NCBI GenBank assembly: GCA_017880985.1
Contig: JADGRK010000176.1
Location: forward strand, 1-5,851
DNA length: 5,851 nt
Reading direction: 5' to 3'
Source of the DNA: Rhodoferax sp.
GTDB taxonomy: Bacteria; Pseudomonadota; Gammaproteobacteria; Burkholderiales; Burkholderiaceae_C
Shown here piece by piece: positions 5,472 through 5,851 of the stretch (positions are counted from its first letter, which is position 1; each line of letters starts with the position of its first letter). The translations under genes and the position numbers were made by a program. The notes below the pieces were generated by a model, which had not been told where the DNA came from, did not search any database, and worked only from the letters and a program-made list of their open reading frames with translations.

Positions 5472-5851
5472 TTGAAGCCCTTCCTGCGTTGGCTCGGGTT
5501 GTTGGCCGGCGCCGTGCTGGTGCTACAGCTCTTCTTTGTCGCGCGTATTGCCAGCATGGCGGTGCTGGACCCACAATCGACCGCCTTTGAACGATCCGAG
5601 GCGTGGCGCATGCTGCACGAAAGAGCGCCACGACACTGGCACCAACAATGGGTCGCCTACCCATTGATTTCTGACAACCTCAAACGCGCCGTGATCGCCT
5701 CTGAGGACGACGGCTTCAACTATCACGATGGTGTGGACTGGAACGCGCTGGAGAAAGCCTGGCAAAAGAACGCCCAGGCCGAAGCCAGGGCAGCCAAATC
5801 GCAGCTCGCCAGAAAGCCACCGACCAAGGCCAGCTCGGCGGCCGCCGCCAA
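5472..5851 (+). CDS. mtgA: Monofunctional peptidoglycan glycosyltransferase, 3' end missing
   Basis: The first ~126 residues are visible; the frame runs off the right edge. MtgA polymerises lipid II into glycan strands on the periplasmic face of the inner membrane (family GT51, no transpeptidase domain). An N-terminal membrane anchor spans about residues 5-25 (LRWLGLLAGAVLVLQLFFVA). The GT51 catalytic motif ASEDDGFNYHDGVDW is present, with the expected catalytic glutamate at residue 78. Beyond it lies an Ala/Lys/Gln-rich stretch (EKAWQKNAQAEARAAK and onward), which I recall as an insertion in Burkholderiales MtgA proteins. The second conserved motif (GGSTITQQL in the family) would lie past the edge. 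An in-frame TGA at 5463-5465 means the start must be downstream of it; TTG 5472 gives MKPFLRW, typical of the family, although no Shine-Dalgarno sequence precedes it because the palindromic element ends 5 bases upstream. Confidence 0.9.
   Translation, partial: MKPFLRWLGLLAGAVLVLQLFFVARIASMAVLDPQSTAFERSEAWRMLHERAPRHWHQQWVAYPLISDNLKRAVIASEDDGFNYHDGVDWNALEKAWQKNAQAEARAAKSQLARKPPTKASSAAAA

Noticed and set aside
5462..5590. ATG at 5462 as the start of the gene after aroE
   Set aside because: It is out of frame with the MtgA protein and hits a stop within about 130 bases; it belongs to the end of the palindromic element.

Overview
The window looks like chromosomal DNA of a betaproteobacterium of the order Burkholderiales, most likely family Comamonadaceae (Rhodoferax/Polaromonas-like). 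The reasons are high-GC coding sequence, the gene order RNB-domain ribonuclease, TonB-like protein, aroE, mtgA on one strand, the style of the proteins, and an interspersed repeat (core AGCTGCT, R/CGC, then GGCT at fixed spacing) that I associate with this family from memory. The species is not identified.

Layout, left to right. Bases 2-709 are the 3' part of a gene for a conserved protein of unknown function, cut by the left edge. After a 158-base gap with one weak dyad, 868-1269 encodes a small single-pass membrane protein. Its stop codon lies at the edge of the first interspersed repeat copy (1268 to about 1338). The gene-free stretch 1270-1571 also holds a perfect 9-bp hairpin and, on the minus strand, what looks like the wreck of a NarL/LuxR-type response regulator gene with its middle deleted.

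From 1572 onward all genes run on the plus strand: an RNB-family exoribonuclease (1572-3644), a TonB-like energy transducer starting inside the ribonuclease stop codon (3641-4498), shikimate dehydrogenase aroE (4553-5389), then a 69-bp inverted-repeat element (5398-5466) directly in front of the mtgA transglycosylase gene (5472 to the right edge, incomplete). The first two are translationally coupled and aroE probably shares their transcript. The products serve different processes: RNA decay, envelope energy transduction, aromatic amino-acid synthesis and peptidoglycan polymerisation. The grouping is therefore a conserved neighbourhood rather than one pathway.

The most notable observation is that the same short repeat occurs three times in under 4 kb. 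One copy is intergenic, at a stop codon. The other two lie in frame inside the ribonuclease and aroE coding sequences, where they appear to have been domesticated as protein sequence in variable segments. A second, unrelated palindromic repeat sits against the mtgA start codon and appears to have removed its ribosome binding site. I see no complete mobile element, CRISPR array, tRNA, rRNA or new defence-type system here.
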